DNA of 30,037 bases from Anaeromyxobacter_A sp035538735. Its GTDB lineage: Bacteria; Myxococcota; Myxococcia; Myxococcales; Anaeromyxobacteraceae. The DNA lies in contig DATLJU010000213.1 of the NCBI GenBank assembly GCA_035538735.1, forward strand, positions 1-30,037, given 5' to 3'. Under the pieces are notes generated by a model. That model saw only the letters and a program-made list of their open reading frames with translations, was not told the DNA's origin and searched no databases. Shown in pieces: positions 6,275 to 14,620 of this stretch; position 1 is the first letter of the stretch, and each line of letters opens with the position of its first letter. A program made the position numbers and the translations under genes.

Positions 6275-8479
6275 TCACGGCGCGGAGGCGTCCCGCGAGG
6301 ACGGGCAAGGGATCGCGAACGAGAATGCGCTGCCCTGGCCCTCCTCGCTCTCGACCCAGATGCGGCCGTGGTGCGCCTCGGCGATCGCGCGTGCGATGGC
6401 GAGCCCTAGCCCCGAGCCCGGGTAGCGCGGATGCCGCCCACGGTACCAGCGCTCGAACAGGTGCGGGAGGTCCTCGGCGGGGATGCCCGGGCCGCGATCG
6501 GACACGGTGAACACCGCCCCCGCGGCGTCGCGTCGGACCGCCAGCCGCACGCTGCCGCCCGCCGGTGTGACCTGGAGCGCGTTCGCGAGCAGGTTCGTCA
6601 GCGCCTGCAGGACCCGGTCGCGATCGCAGTAGAGCGGAACGGGCGCGTGCACCTCCAGCGCGACCGCGACGTTCCGGTCGGAGGCGAGCGCCTGCAGGGC
6701 CTCGGTCGCTTCGCGGGCGACGGCGGCGGCGTCGTGCTGGGCCGGCGCGAGCGACAGACGCCCCGCCTCCATGCTGGCGACGTCGACGAGATCGTGGATG
6801 AGGCGCCCCATCCTCTCCGAGGTTCGACGCACCGTGGACGCCGCCTTGCGCAGCTCGTCGCCCGCGGCGCCGGCCGGCGCGAGGCGCGCCACCACCTGCG
6901 CGCCCATGAGCAGCGCGCCGAGGGGCGTCTTGAGGTCGTGCGAGACGACGGCGAGCACCTCTTCCCGGACGCGGGTCGCCTCCTGTGCCGCCTGGTACAG
7001 GCGCGCGTTCTCGAGGGCCGAGGCGCAGCGCTGCGCGAGCGCTTGCGCCACCGCCAGATCCTCCGCGCCGTAGCGGCGAGGGCCATCGGCGACCCCGAAG
7101 GCGATGGCGCCCAGGATGCGTTCGCCGACCGCCAGCGGCGCGCCGAGGTACGACCGGAGCCCGAGCCGCTCCAGGATCTCCTGCCGCACCGGGGTGCCGG
7201 TCCCTCGGTCACCTTCGACGAATGCCCCGGTCGGGACCTCCGGCATGAGCTCCGCAGTTCCGCTGCGGAGGATGTGCCCCACGCCGTGCCTCGCGTCGAG
7301 GTCGATGGGGTAGCGCTCGAGCAGCTCGCGGACGGCGGCGGCGCGAGCAGGGTCGCTCACCTCGGCCGCCACGCTGCGGGGCCGTCCCTCCGCGTCGACC
7401 ACGACGACGAGCGACCAGTCGCCCATGAACGGCACCGCCAGCTTCGCGACGCGCGCGAGCGTCTCGTGCCAGTCGATGGAGAGCGCGAGCTGGCGGCTCG
7501 CCTCGGCGAGGAACCGCTCGACCTCGAGCGTGTGGCGCACCCGCTCCTCGGAGCGGGCTCGCACGACGGCCGTCCCGATCACGTTGGCGGCCGCCTGCAG
7601 GAAGCTCGCCTCGTCCGCGCCAAAGGTCCGGCGCACACGGCTCTGCGCCGTGAGGACCCCGAACGAGCGCCCGCCGGGACCGGCCGCGACGATGGGGGCC
7701 ACCAGGACCGAGGCAGCCCCGGCCTGGATGAGGTGCGACGAGGCGATATCGGGCTCGCTCGCGAGGTCGTCCACCGCCAGCGGCTCGCGCGCCGCCAGCG
7801 CGCGGAAGGCGAGCGGCGCCTCCGGACGCGCGAGCACCTGGCCCACCGCATCCCGAGCCCACCCGGCGCCGTTTCGCACCCGGACGGACTCCCCGTCAGG
7901 CTGCAGCTCGAGCAGGCTGGACGCGTCGCAGTGCAGCGCCCGCCGCACGGCGGCGACGGTCTCGCAGAGCAGGGCGTCGAGGTCGCCCTCCGCCAGAGCG
8001 CGGACCCCGAGCTCCGCGGCGATGCGCTGCGCGTCGGCGCGCGCCTCGGCCTTGCGGCGGCGCGCCTGCGTGTGCCGGTACCCCTCGCGCGCGGCGCTCG
8101 CGGCCCAGACGCCCAGGGCGGCGAAACCCACGAAGAAGGCGAGCCGGTGGACGGGGTCCGGTTCCTCCAGCCACGCCGCGCTGGGTGGCTCCCCCGTCTG
8201 CATCGCGTAGGCGGCGGCGCACAGGGCGAGCGCCACGAACCCTGGACCGGCGCCGCCGCGCAGACCCGCCAGGAGCACCGCGCCGACGGAGATGAAAGCC
8301 GTGTAGGCGCGGAGCGTGCCTCCGACCAACGCGACGGCGCCGGTGGCGACGGCGGCCAGCGCCACGGCCAGCGCGTAGCGCAGCACAGGTGGCTCCTCCC
8401 CCTGACCTGCCAGCAACCGCCAGGCGCGGTCGGGACGGCTGCCGCGATCGCCTTCTCTCATCGCGCGCGCCGTGCGCAA
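6275..8479 (-). CDS. Membrane-anchored sensor histidine kinase with two GAF domains
   Basis: A 734-residue hybrid of a membrane anchor, two sensors and a kinase core. Residues ~32-93 and ~112-130 form about four membrane segments resembling the KdpD-type DUF4118 region. Two GAF-like sensor domains follow (about 150-310 and 330-495). The HisKA domain has the phospho-acceptor His514 in VVSHDLKTPLGAL. The HATPase domain shows an N box (TNLLANALQVTP), a G1 box (SDRGPGIP), an F box (LFERWYRG) and a G2 box (GSGLGLAIARAIAE). No receiver domain or response regulator gene is adjacent, so it is an orphan kinase. The TTG start at 8479 is chosen because AGGAGG lies four bases upstream; the ATG at 8461 lacks any Shine-Dalgarno. 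It follows hemD by 100 bases and has its own promoter. The signal sensed cannot be read from sequence. Confidence 0.9.
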   Translation of the reverse strand: MRTARAMREGDRGSRPDRAWRLLAGQGEEPPVLRYALAVALAAVATGAVALVGGTLRAYTAFISVGAVLLAGLRGGAGPGFVALALCAAAYAMQTGEPPSAAWLEEPDPVHRLAFFVGFAALGVWAASAAREGYRHTQARRRKAEARADAQRIAAELGVRALAEGDLDALLCETVAAVRRALHCDASSLLELQPDGESVRVRNGAGWARDAVGQVLARPEAPLAFRALAAREPLAVDDLASEPDIASSHLIQAGAASVLVAPIVAAGPGGRSFGVLTAQSRVRRTFGADEASFLQAAANVIGTAVVRARSEERVRHTLEVERFLAEASRQLALSIDWHETLARVAKLAVPFMGDWSLVVVVDAEGRPRSVAAEVSDPARAAAVRELLERYPIDLDARHGVGHILRSGTAELMPEVPTGAFVEGDRGTGTPVRQEILERLGLRSYLGAPLAVGERILGAIAFGVADGPRRYGAEDLAVAQALAQRCASALENARLYQAAQEATRVREEVLAVVSHDLKTPLGALLMGAQVVARLAPAGAAGDELRKAASTVRRTSERMGRLIHDLVDVASMEAGRLSLAPAQHDAAAVAREATEALQALASDRNVAVALEVHAPVPLYCDRDRVLQALTNLLANALQVTPAGGSVRLAVRRDAAGAVFTVSDRGPGIPAEDLPHLFERWYRGRHPRYPGSGLGLAIARAIAEAHHGRIWVESEEGQGSAFSFAIPCPSSRDASAP

Positions 8480-8508
8480 GAGCCCTCCTGGCCAGCGAGA
8501 AGATCCCG

Positions 8509-8537
8509 AGCATACACGCCTGGTCCGGACAGGTCAT
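8509..8537 (-). promoter_or_regulatory. Promoter for the histidine kinase gene
   Basis: On the minus strand ATGACC (8537-8532, 4/6 to TTGACA), a 17-base spacer and TATGCT (8514-8509, 4/6 to TATAAT) precede the kinase gene. Initiation near 8502 gives a leader of about 22 bases containing AGGAGG (8489-8484), consistent with use of the TTG start. Confidence 0.5.
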
Positions 8538-8579
8538 TGACGGCGTGGACGGATCCGCGCAGCTCGCGAAAGCGCCGGC

Positions 8580-9365
8580 TCAGTTCGGGAGCGGTCCGAG
8601 CTGTTCCGCCAGGGCCTCGGCCAAGGCATCGACGGATGCGCGCGCCGGCTGGAGCACCGTGGCGAAGCCGACGGCGCGCAGCTCCGCGGCCGTCGTCGGG
8701 CCGATGGCGGCGAGCGTGGCGCGGCCGAGCAGCGGCCGCAGCTCACCGAGCGATTCGACGACGCTCCGGACCGCGGACGGCGAGGCGAAGACGACCGCGT
8801 CCAGCGCCCCCTTTGCGAGCGCCGCCGCGAGCGGCGCTAGCGCCTCGGGTGGGGCTGCCACGGTGCGGTAGGCGGCGGGAGCGACGACGATGGCCCCCGC
8901 CCGGGTGAGGCCCTCGACGAGCTCCGGACGCCCCTCCTGGGCGCGCGGTACGAGCACCCGCCGGCCGCGGACCTCAGGCGCCAGCGCCGCCGCGAGCGCC
9001 TCGCCGCGCGCTTCCGCCGGGACGAGGTCCGGTGCCCGGACGAGGCGCGCCAGCCGCTCGGCGGTCGCGTGCCCGACCGCGGCGAGCTGCGGTCGCGCGA
9101 GCGCCGCCGGCAGGATACCCAGCTCGGCCGCGCGCGCGACGGTGCGCTCCACGGCGTTGGCGCTGGCGAAGGCGATCCAGTCGGTGCCGGGGAGATCCCC
9201 CAGGGCGGCGTCGAGCTCGCTCCAGGAGGCTGGCGGCGCGAGCGCGATCGAGGGAGCGTCCAGCACCTCCGCCCCGAGCTCGCGCAGCCGCCGCGACAGC
9301 GGGTCGTCGCCACCCGCACCGCGGGTGACTGCGACGCGGCGACCGGCGAGCGACGATGCTGACAT
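8580..9365 (-). CDS. hemD: Uroporphyrinogen-III synthase
   Basis: A 261-residue HemD, which cyclises hydroxymethylbilane with inversion of ring D to uroporphyrinogen III. This sequence family is poorly conserved. Support comes from the start LAGRRVAVTRGAGGDDPLSRRLRELGAEV, the mid-region WIAFASANAVERT and RRVLVPRAQEGRPELVEGL, and the final block DAVVFASPSAVRS with LAAIGPTTAAELRAVG, which follow the two-lobed HemD fold. Length is normal. The ATG at 9365 lies five bases after the hemC stop, so the two are co-transcribed. Catalysis is the expected step after HemC, and no methyltransferase is fused. Downstream is a 100-base gap to the histidine kinase. Confidence 0.93.
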   Translation of the reverse strand: MSASSLAGRRVAVTRGAGGDDPLSRRLRELGAEVLDAPSIALAPPASWSELDAALGDLPGTDWIAFASANAVERTVARAAELGILPAALARPQLAAVGHATAERLARLVRAPDLVPAEARGEALAAALAPEVRGRRVLVPRAQEGRPELVEGLTRAGAIVVAPAAYRTVAAPPEALAPLAAALAKGALDAVVFASPSAVRSVVESLGELRPLLGRATLAAIGPTTAAELRAVGFATVLQPARASVDALAEALAEQLGPLPN

Positions 9366-9370
9366 GGCGG

Positions 9371-10303
9371 CTAGTGCGGAACCGGCTCGGCGGCGCCCTC
9401 GAGCTCCTTCAAAAGCTGCGCGGCGCCGCGCGAGAGCAGGTCCTCGCCGAGCGCCTCCCCCATCGCCCGCGCCTCGGCGACGGGGCCGGTCCGCTCGCCC
9501 CGGACCACCCGCGCGCCGTCGAGCGACGCGACCAGCGCGCGCAGCGTCACCTGGCCGCCCGCCACCGTCGCGTGCGCGGCGATCGGAACCTGACAGCCGC
9601 CCTCGAGCCGGCGCAGCAGGCCGCGCTCCGCCTCCACGCGGTGGCGCGTGTCGGCGTGGTCGAGCGGCGAGAGGCGCGCGAGCGTGGCCGCGTCGGCGCC
9701 GCGCGCCTCGAGCGCGAGCGCCCCCTGGGCCACCGCCGGCAGCATCTCCTCCGGCGAGAAGACGTGCGTCGCGTGCTCGGCGAGGCCGAGGCGCCGCAGG
9801 CCGGCGTACGCGAGCACGACCGCGTCGAGTCCCTCCGACGCCTTGCGCAGTCGCGTCTCGACGTTCCCGCGGATGACCTCGATGTGGAGGTCGGGGCGGA
9901 GCGCCTTGAGCTGGGCCGCGCGGCGCAGGCTGGAGGTGCCGACCTTGGCGCCCCTGGGGAGCTTCTCCCAGGTGCCGTGCTTCGGCGAGCACAGCGCGTC
10001 GCGCGGATCCTCGCGCTCGGGCACCGCCCCCACGACGAGGCCGTCGGCCAGCACCGCCGGGAGGTCCTTCATGGAATGGACGGCGATCTCGGCGTCCCCG
10101 GCGAGGAGCGCGTCCTCGATCTCCTTCACGAACAGGCCCTTGCCGCCCACGCGGGCGAGCGCCACGTCGAGGATCTTGTCACCCTTCGTGACGAGCTCGT
10201 GGAGGCGGACGTCGAGCCCCGGCTCGCGCGCGCGGAGCAGGTCGGCGACGTGGTGGGCCTGCCACTTGGCGAGCGGGCTGCGGCGGGTCGCGATGCGGAT
10301 CAT
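9371..10303 (-). CDS. hemC: Hydroxymethylbilane synthase (porphobilinogen deaminase)
   Basis: A 310-residue HemC that polymerises four porphobilinogens into hydroxymethylbilane. Visible signatures are IRIATRRSPLAKWQAHHV, GGKGLFVKEIEDALL, AVHSMKDLPA, the substrate-binding Arg pair in GTSSLRRAAQL, and the dipyrromethane cofactor site LEGGCQVPIAAHA with Cys237. Length matches the family. The ATG at 10303 has a GGAGAAGAG Shine-Dalgarno and overlaps the hemA TGA in an ATGA tetranucleotide, indicating translational coupling. It sits between hemA and hemD in pathway order except for hemB, which is not in this window. Confidence 0.97.
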   Translation of the reverse strand: MIRIATRRSPLAKWQAHHVADLLRAREPGLDVRLHELVTKGDKILDVALARVGGKGLFVKEIEDALLAGDAEIAVHSMKDLPAVLADGLVVGAVPEREDPRDALCSPKHGTWEKLPRGAKVGTSSLRRAAQLKALRPDLHIEVIRGNVETRLRKASEGLDAVVLAYAGLRRLGLAEHATHVFSPEEMLPAVAQGALALEARGADAATLARLSPLDHADTRHRVEAERGLLRRLEGGCQVPIAAHATVAGGQVTLRALVASLDGARVVRGERTGPVAEARAMGEALGEDLLSRGAAQLLKELEGAAEPVPH

Positions 10304-11622
10304 CTCTTCTCCGGGAGTGCCATCATGTGGACGGAGGGCGGTGAGCCCTCCGCGCGGGGAGCGGCCTCGTCGGCCAGCCCCTCCTCGATGCCAAAGAGCT
10401 CGGCGGCGGCGCCGGGCAGCGTGCTGTCTCCGTTCGAGGCGGCCTGCTTCAGGCGCGACGTGGGCCCGTGCAGGAGCTTGTTGACGATGGCGCGCGCCAT
10501 CGCCTCGACGCTCCGGCGCCCCTTCTCGTCGAGCTTCTGGCCGACCTGCGCCAGCGTGCGCTCCGCCTCCGCGAGCGCGATCTCCTCCGCTTGCCGGCGC
10601 AGCGCCGCCAGGACCGGCAACGCCGCGCGCGCCTCGCGCTCGGCGGAGAAGGCCATCACCTCCGCCTCGACGATCGCCTCGGCCCGAAGCGCCTCCTCGG
10701 CGCGGGCGGTCTTCGTCGCCTGGACCACCTTCTGCAGGTCGTCCATGTCGTAGGCGAACACGTCGGCGATCTGGCTGCAGCCCGGATCGACGTTGCGCGG
10801 TACGGCGAGATCGATGAGGCAGAGCGAGCGGTGGCGCCGCGCCTTCATGGTCGCCTGCGTCAGCTCGGCGTCGATGACGTAAGTGGGCGCGCCGGTCGAG
10901 ACGATGACGACGTCGGCCTCGACGAGCAGCTCCGGCAGCTCGTCCCAGTCGCGCGGGTGGCCGCCGGTCTGCTCCGCGAGAGCCACCGCCCGCTCGCGCG
11001 AGCGGTTCGCGACGAGGACGCGGTCGGCCCCGAGGGAGGCGAGCGCCTTGGCGGAGAGCGCGCCCATCTTGCCGGCGCCGACGAGCAGGATCGCGCGGCC
11101 CTTCAGGTCGCCGAAGATCTTCGCGACCAGCTCGACCGCCACCTGCGACACGGAGCTCGAGCCGCGGCCGATGTCGGTCTCGGTGCGGACGCGCTTGGCG
11201 GTGGCGAAGGCACGGTTGCACAGGCGCGACAGGACGGAGCCGGCGGTCTGGGCGGCGCTGGCGAGCCCGTAGGCCTCCTTCACCTGACCGAGGATCTGCT
11301 GCTCGCCCAGAACCATCGAGTCGAGGCTCGCCGCGACGCGGAACAGGTGGCGCACCGCGTGCGAGCCCTGCCGCTCGTACAGGTGCCCATCGGCGGTCGA
11401 GGCGCGGTCGAGGAAGAAGCGGCGCGCCGGCTCGGCCGAGTCGGCGAGCACGTAGACCTCCATCCGGTTGCAGGTGGAGATCGCCATCGCCTCCTGCACG
11501 CCCCCCACCTCGCGCAGGCCGCGCAGCCCCGCCTTGAGCACCTCGTCCTTGAGCGCCACCTGCTCGCGCACCGCGATGGGCGCGGAGTGGTGCGACAGGC
11601 CGACGAGGAAGACCTCGCTCAC
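10300..11622 (-). CDS. hemA: Glutamyl-tRNA reductase
   Basis: A 440-residue HemA, the first committed enzyme of the C5 heme pathway, reducing glutamyl-tRNA(Glu) to glutamate-1-semialdehyde. Visible are GLSHHSAPIAVRE, the catalytic cysteine Cys51 in ISTCNRMEVY, the GEQQILGQVKEAY block, the NADPH-binding motif VGAGKMGALSAKAL and IDLAVPRNVDP, followed by the C-terminal dimerisation helix region. The start is a GTG at 11622 within a GTGA overlap with the ccsA stop; GGGGGGAG lies upstream. Together with the hemA/hemC ATGA overlap this ties the whole cluster to one transcript. The last ~35 residues are a variable Pro/Ala/Glu-rich tail. Confidence 0.97.
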   Translation of the reverse strand: MSEVFLVGLSHHSAPIAVREQVALKDEVLKAGLRGLREVGGVQEAMAISTCNRMEVYVLADSAEPARRFFLDRASTADGHLYERQGSHAVRHLFRVAASLDSMVLGEQQILGQVKEAYGLASAAQTAGSVLSRLCNRAFATAKRVRTETDIGRGSSSVSQVAVELVAKIFGDLKGRAILLVGAGKMGALSAKALASLGADRVLVANRSRERAVALAEQTGGHPRDWDELPELLVEADVVIVSTGAPTYVIDAELTQATMKARRHRSLCLIDLAVPRNVDPGCSQIADVFAYDMDDLQKVVQATKTARAEEALRAEAIVEAEVMAFSAEREARAALPVLAALRRQAEEIALAEAERTLAQVGQKLDEKGRRSVEAMARAIVNKLLHGPTSRLKQAASNGDSTLPGAAAELFGIEEGLADEAAPRAEGSPPSVHMMALPEKR

Positions 11623-12449
11623 TGGAAGCTCCCCCCGTGCCGGGTGACGTTCGGGACGGCGCCCATCGCGATCATCGACGTGAGCACGAGGACGAACCCG
11701 GCCAGGGTGAGGAGCGCGTACCGGCGGCCGTGGATGCCGACGTGCCGCAACTGGACCATCGCGCCGTAGAGGAGCCACACGACGAGCGACGCGACCTGCT
11801 GCGGGTCCCAGGTCCAGAAGCTGCCCCAGGCGTTCTTCGCCACCACCGCGCCCGTCACGAGCGCCACGGAGTAGATGGCGAACCCGCTCCGGACGAGCCG
11901 CTGGTTGAGGCGATCGAGCGCGTCGAGCGAGGGCAGGCGCGAGAAGAGCGCGCCGAACCGCTTCCCCTTCACCTCGCGCTCCTGCAGCAGGTACATGAGC
12001 GCCACGCCGAAGGCGATCGCGAACAACGCCACGCCGCCGATCGCCGTCGCCACGTGCAGCTTGAGCGAGGGCAAGCGGACGACGGCCGGCACCGCGCCGT
12101 GCGCGTTCGGGCCGAGGCCGAAGATCCCCGGCAGCACCGACATGAGGACGAGCGGCGTGACGAAGGCGCCCACCGAGGGGATGGGCCAGAAGCGGAGCAG
12201 GAGCAGGAACGCGCCGGCGGCGAGCCAGCCGAGGAGGCCGAAGCCGCCCCGGAGGTTGAAGAACTCGTTCCCGCCGAACTCGCTGCACGCGAGGCCGATC
12301 GAGATCGCGTGCACGACGAACGCGAGCGCGACCAGCGCGTAGCCGGTCGTCGCGGCGCGGCGGTGCCGCGGCCGCGCGAAGAAGACGACGTAGGCGGCGG
12401 CTCCGGCGGCGTAGAGCGCGGTGGCGAGCCTCAGGACGGTGATGCTCAT
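11619..12449 (-). CDS. ccsA: CcsA/HemX-type cytochrome c assembly membrane protein
   Basis: A 276-residue polytopic inner-membrane protein with about eight hydrophobic segments. The heme-handling tryptophan-rich motif WGSFWTWDPQQ lies at residues 208-218 and defines the CcsA/CcmC/ResC superfamily. In this family the motif presents heme on the periplasmic side for cytochrome c maturation. Homologues placed directly upstream of hemA are also called HemX and may influence heme synthesis, so either role is possible; no CcsB/ResB partner gene is nearby. The ATG at 12449 is preferred over upstream in-frame codons because it begins the first membrane helix and has GGGAGAAGG upstream. It heads the hem operon. 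Confidence 0.9.
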   Translation of the reverse strand: MSITVLRLATALYAAGAAAYVVFFARPRHRRAATTGYALVALAFVVHAISIGLACSEFGGNEFFNLRGGFGLLGWLAAGAFLLLLRFWPIPSVGAFVTPLVLMSVLPGIFGLGPNAHGAVPAVVRLPSLKLHVATAIGGVALFAIAFGVALMYLLQEREVKGKRFGALFSRLPSLDALDRLNQRLVRSGFAIYSVALVTGAVVAKNAWGSFWTWDPQQVASLVVWLLYGAMVQLRHVGIHGRRYALLTLAGFVLVLTSMIAMGAVPNVTRHGGSFQ

Positions 12450-12611
12450 CGGCGTGGCCTTCTCCCTCGCGGCGTTGGGCCGGCGCACGGCCTTACGCCA
12501 GCCGGCCTGGCGGGCGCAACCCTTTCGGCACCGGCGCACCCGGTGCGCGTGGTCACGGCCGCGCCCCCGCGGGCGCCGAGCCAAGCTCGCATTCCTGCCA
12601 ACATGCGAGGT
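12450..12611. other. Spacer upstream of the ccsA-hem operon
   Basis: A 162-base spacer between the 126-residue gene and ccsA, both on the minus strand. It should hold the promoter or leader of the hem operon, but I cannot pick out convincing -35/-10 hexamers. An AGAGATTCTCT near-palindrome (about 12617-12627) lies within the end of the upstream gene. No gene was seen. Confidence 0.35.
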
Positions 12612-12992
12612 TCACGAGAGATTCTCTAGCAGAAAACGCGCCAGTGCTTGAGCATCGTCCCGCTGCCCTCCGTCCGCGCCCGCCCGAGGAGACGCCGTCG
12701 CGAGGAAACCCGGCTGCACCTCGTAGCCGATGTCACCGAGGAGGACCGAGTCGCCCATCCGCTCGGCCCCGAGCCCCCGCAGCTGTGCGTCCGTCTTCAC
12801 CTTGGCCACCAGCCCGTGCGGGTCGCGGTCGGCGCCGACCACCTCGAGGAAGCGCACCGCAGGCTCGAGCGTGTAGCTGAGCCCCGAGCCAGGCCCCTCG
12901 CGGACGGTCATGGTCTGGCCGGCGAACGCGATCCTCCCCTGCCCGGACCAGGCCTCGAGCATCTCCTGGGTGACAAAGAGGAGACCCGCCAT
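12612..12992 (-). CDS. Small soluble protein of unknown function
   Basis: A 126-residue acidic protein that I do not recognise. The first half is strand-rich (GLLFVTQEMLEAWSGQGRIAF, then GQTMTVREG, then LSYTLEPAVRFLEVVG) and resembles a small beta domain. A central GLVAKVKTDAQLRGLGAERMGDSVLL precedes a C-terminal helix ending LARFLLENLS. No cysteines, signal peptide or membrane segments. The ATG at 12992 has a GGGAGGGAG Shine-Dalgarno; the longer in-frame extension to 13064 lacks one and would run into the thioredoxin promoter area. It diverges from trxA with a 100-base spacer and lies 162 bases upstream of ccsA on the same strand. Confidence 0.75.
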   Translation of the reverse strand: MAGLLFVTQEMLEAWSGQGRIAFAGQTMTVREGPGSGLSYTLEPAVRFLEVVGADRDPHGLVAKVKTDAQLRGLGAERMGDSVLLGDIGYEVQPGFLATASPRAGADGGQRDDAQALARFLLENLS

Positions 12993-13092
12993 CGCCGCTC
13001 CCTCCCTGCGACGAAACACCACGTGAGCGCGCGAGGTTAGCACGCTCGCTGCGCCGCTTGCCACCCCGTCGCGTGTCCGTTAAACAAGCGCC

Positions 13093-13425
13093 ATGGCATC
13101 GAATGACGTGGTCACCCTCGAGGACGGCACCTTCGACCAGGAGGTGCTGAAGAGCGATACCCCCGTGTTGGTCGACTTCTGGGCGACGTGGTGCGGGCCC
13201 TGCAAGGCCATCGCTCCCGCCGTCGACGAGTTGGCGAAGGAGTACAAGGGCAAGCTCAAGGTCGGGAAGCTCGACATCGACCACCACCAGCAGGTGCCTC
13301 AGAAGTACGGCATCCGCTCCATCCCTACCCTGCTCGTCTTCAAGGGCGGACGGGTGGTCGACACCATCATCGGCGCAGTGCCGAAGTCGAAGCTCGTCGA
13401 CGCGGTGAAGAAGGTGGTCGCGTAG
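13093..13425 (+). CDS. trxA: Thioredoxin
   Basis: A 110-residue classical thioredoxin, a cytoplasmic dithiol reductant recycled by thioredoxin reductase. The active site WCGPC has Cys34 and Cys37, the buried Asp is in VLVDFWATWC, and the cis-Pro loop is RSIPTLLVFKGG. Length and motif spacing are textbook. The ATG at 13093 lies just downstream of TTAAAC, with little room for a leader and only a weak AAG as ribosome binding site. Terminated by a strong hairpin followed by TTAGTTT. It is a monocistronic gene between a divergent unknown and the convergent rodA. Confidence 0.97.
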   Translation: MASNDVVTLEDGTFDQEVLKSDTPVLVDFWATWCGPCKAIAPAVDELAKEYKGKLKVGKLDIDHHQQVPQKYGIRSIPTLLVFKGGRVVDTIIGAVPKSKLVDAVKKVVA

Positions 13426-13465
13426 TCGAAGGGCTCAGGCGAACGAAGACAACCCAACGGTACGT

Positions 13466-13496
13466 AGGGCGGGGGCTTGTCCCCCGCCCTTAGTTT
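13466..13496 (+). terminator. Intrinsic terminator of trxA
   Basis: A perfect 10-bp GC-rich stem, AGGGCGGGGG paired with CCCCCGCCCT around a CTTGT loop (13466-13490), is followed on the plus strand by TTAGTTT. This is the most canonical rho-independent terminator in the window. It overlaps the rodA stop codon region on the other strand, where no T-run follows. Confidence 0.75.
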
Positions 13497-14620
13497 ACGA
13501 ACCGTCTACTCGCGACGTTGTTGAGCAGGCCGACGCCCATGAGCACGGCCATCACCGACGAGCCGCCGTAGCTCATGAGCGGGAGCGTGACGCCCACGAC
13601 CGGGAGGACGCCCGTCACCATCCCCATGTTGATGAAGGCGTGCCAGAAGAGCATCGCCGTCACTCCGATCGCCAGGAAATGTCCGAACCGGTCGCGGGCG
13701 TTGCCGGCGATCCCGAGCGCGGAGACCACGAGGGCGTAGTAGAGGGCGAGGAGCAGCAGGCAGCCGACGAAGCCGTGCTCCTCAGCCCACACCGAGAAGA
13801 TGAAGTCGGTGTGCTGCTCGGGGAGGAACGAGAGCAGCGTCTGCGTCCCCTGCCCCCACCCCTTGCCGAGCCCCTGCCCGGAGCCGACCGCGATCATCGA
13901 CTGCGTCGCGTGATACCCGGCGCCGAGCACGTCTCCCTCCGGGTTGAGGAAGGTCTCGACGCGCTTCTTCTGGTACGGCTTGAGGTGCGGGTACGCGAAC
14001 ACCGCGCCCGCCAGCACCACGACGCCGACCGTCACCAGCGCCTGCCAGCGCACCTTCGCGAACAGGATCATCGTCGCGCCGACCGCCACCACGATGAGCG
14101 CCGTCCCGAGGTCGGGCTGCTTCAGGATGAGCAGCGCCGGAACGAGGGTGATGGCCGCGGGGATCGCGAGTCCGAGCAGGCCGTAGCCGTCCTTGCGCTT
14201 GCTGGCGTCCATGTGGAACCAGCGCGCCAGCGCCATGGTCACCGCGATCTTGGCGAGCTCGGAGGGTTGCAGGTTGAGCGGGCCGATGGCGAGCCAGCGG
14301 CGGGCGCCCATGACGACGCGCCCCTTGAGCGCGGTCGCGACGAGCAGGAGCAGGACCAGCGCGTAGAACACGTAGGCGCCGCGCATGAAGCGGCGGTAGT
14401 CCACGAGACCGATCGCGAGCGCTACCGCGGCGCCTGCGCCCATCCAGGAGAGCTGCGAGATCCAGACCGGGGCGTGGGCGCTGCGCGACGCGGAGGCGAG
14501 GTTCCACACGCCGAGCGAGGCGATGCCGAGCACGAGGAAGGCCACGTGCCACGGGTAGTGCGCGAACGCGCGCCGCTGGGAGGCCAGCCCGGCGCGCGGG
14601 AGCGAGAGGTCAAGCGCCAC
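13490..14620 (-). CDS. rodA: Rod-shape peptidoglycan glycosyltransferase RodA
   Basis: A 376-residue SEDS-family integral membrane protein with about ten transmembrane segments. With its partner PBP2 it polymerises lipid II during lateral-wall elongation. Visible family features are GARRWLAIGPLNLQPSELAKI, the conserved loop LKQPDLGTALI, SGQGLGKGWGQGTQTLLSFLPEQHTDFIFSVWAEE (positions about 232-266) and the C-terminal LPLMSYGGSSVMAVLMGVGLL. The GxxxQxxxxFLPEQHTDFIF arrangement distinguishes RodA/FtsW from other SEDS relatives, and the neighbouring mrdA favours RodA over FtsW. The ATG at 14620 lies inside the end of mrdA, an 11-base overlap. The trxA terminator meets its 3' end. Confidence 0.96.
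   Translation of the reverse strand: MALDLSLPRAGLASQRRAFAHYPWHVAFLVLGIASLGVWNLASASRSAHAPVWISQLSWMGAGAAVALAIGLVDYRRFMRGAYVFYALVLLLLVATALKGRVVMGARRWLAIGPLNLQPSELAKIAVTMALARWFHMDASKRKDGYGLLGLAIPAAITLVPALLILKQPDLGTALIVVAVGATMILFAKVRWQALVTVGVVVLAGAVFAYPHLKPYQKKRVETFLNPEGDVLGAGYHATQSMIAVGSGQGLGKGWGQGTQTLLSFLPEQHTDFIFSVWAEEHGFVGCLLLLALYYALVVSALGIAGNARDRFGHFLAIGVTAMLFWHAFINMGMVTGVLPVVGVTLPLMSYGGSSVMAVLMGVGLLNNVASRRFVN

Noticed and set aside
8461..8479. ATG at 8461 as start of the histidine kinase
   Set aside because: No ribosome binding site precedes it, whereas the TTG at 8479 has AGGAGG four bases upstream and a promoter at the right distance.
8580..12449. Undescribed heme-linked system
   Set aside because: ccsA-hemA-hemC-hemD is a known gene order; only the kinase behind it is of possible interest.
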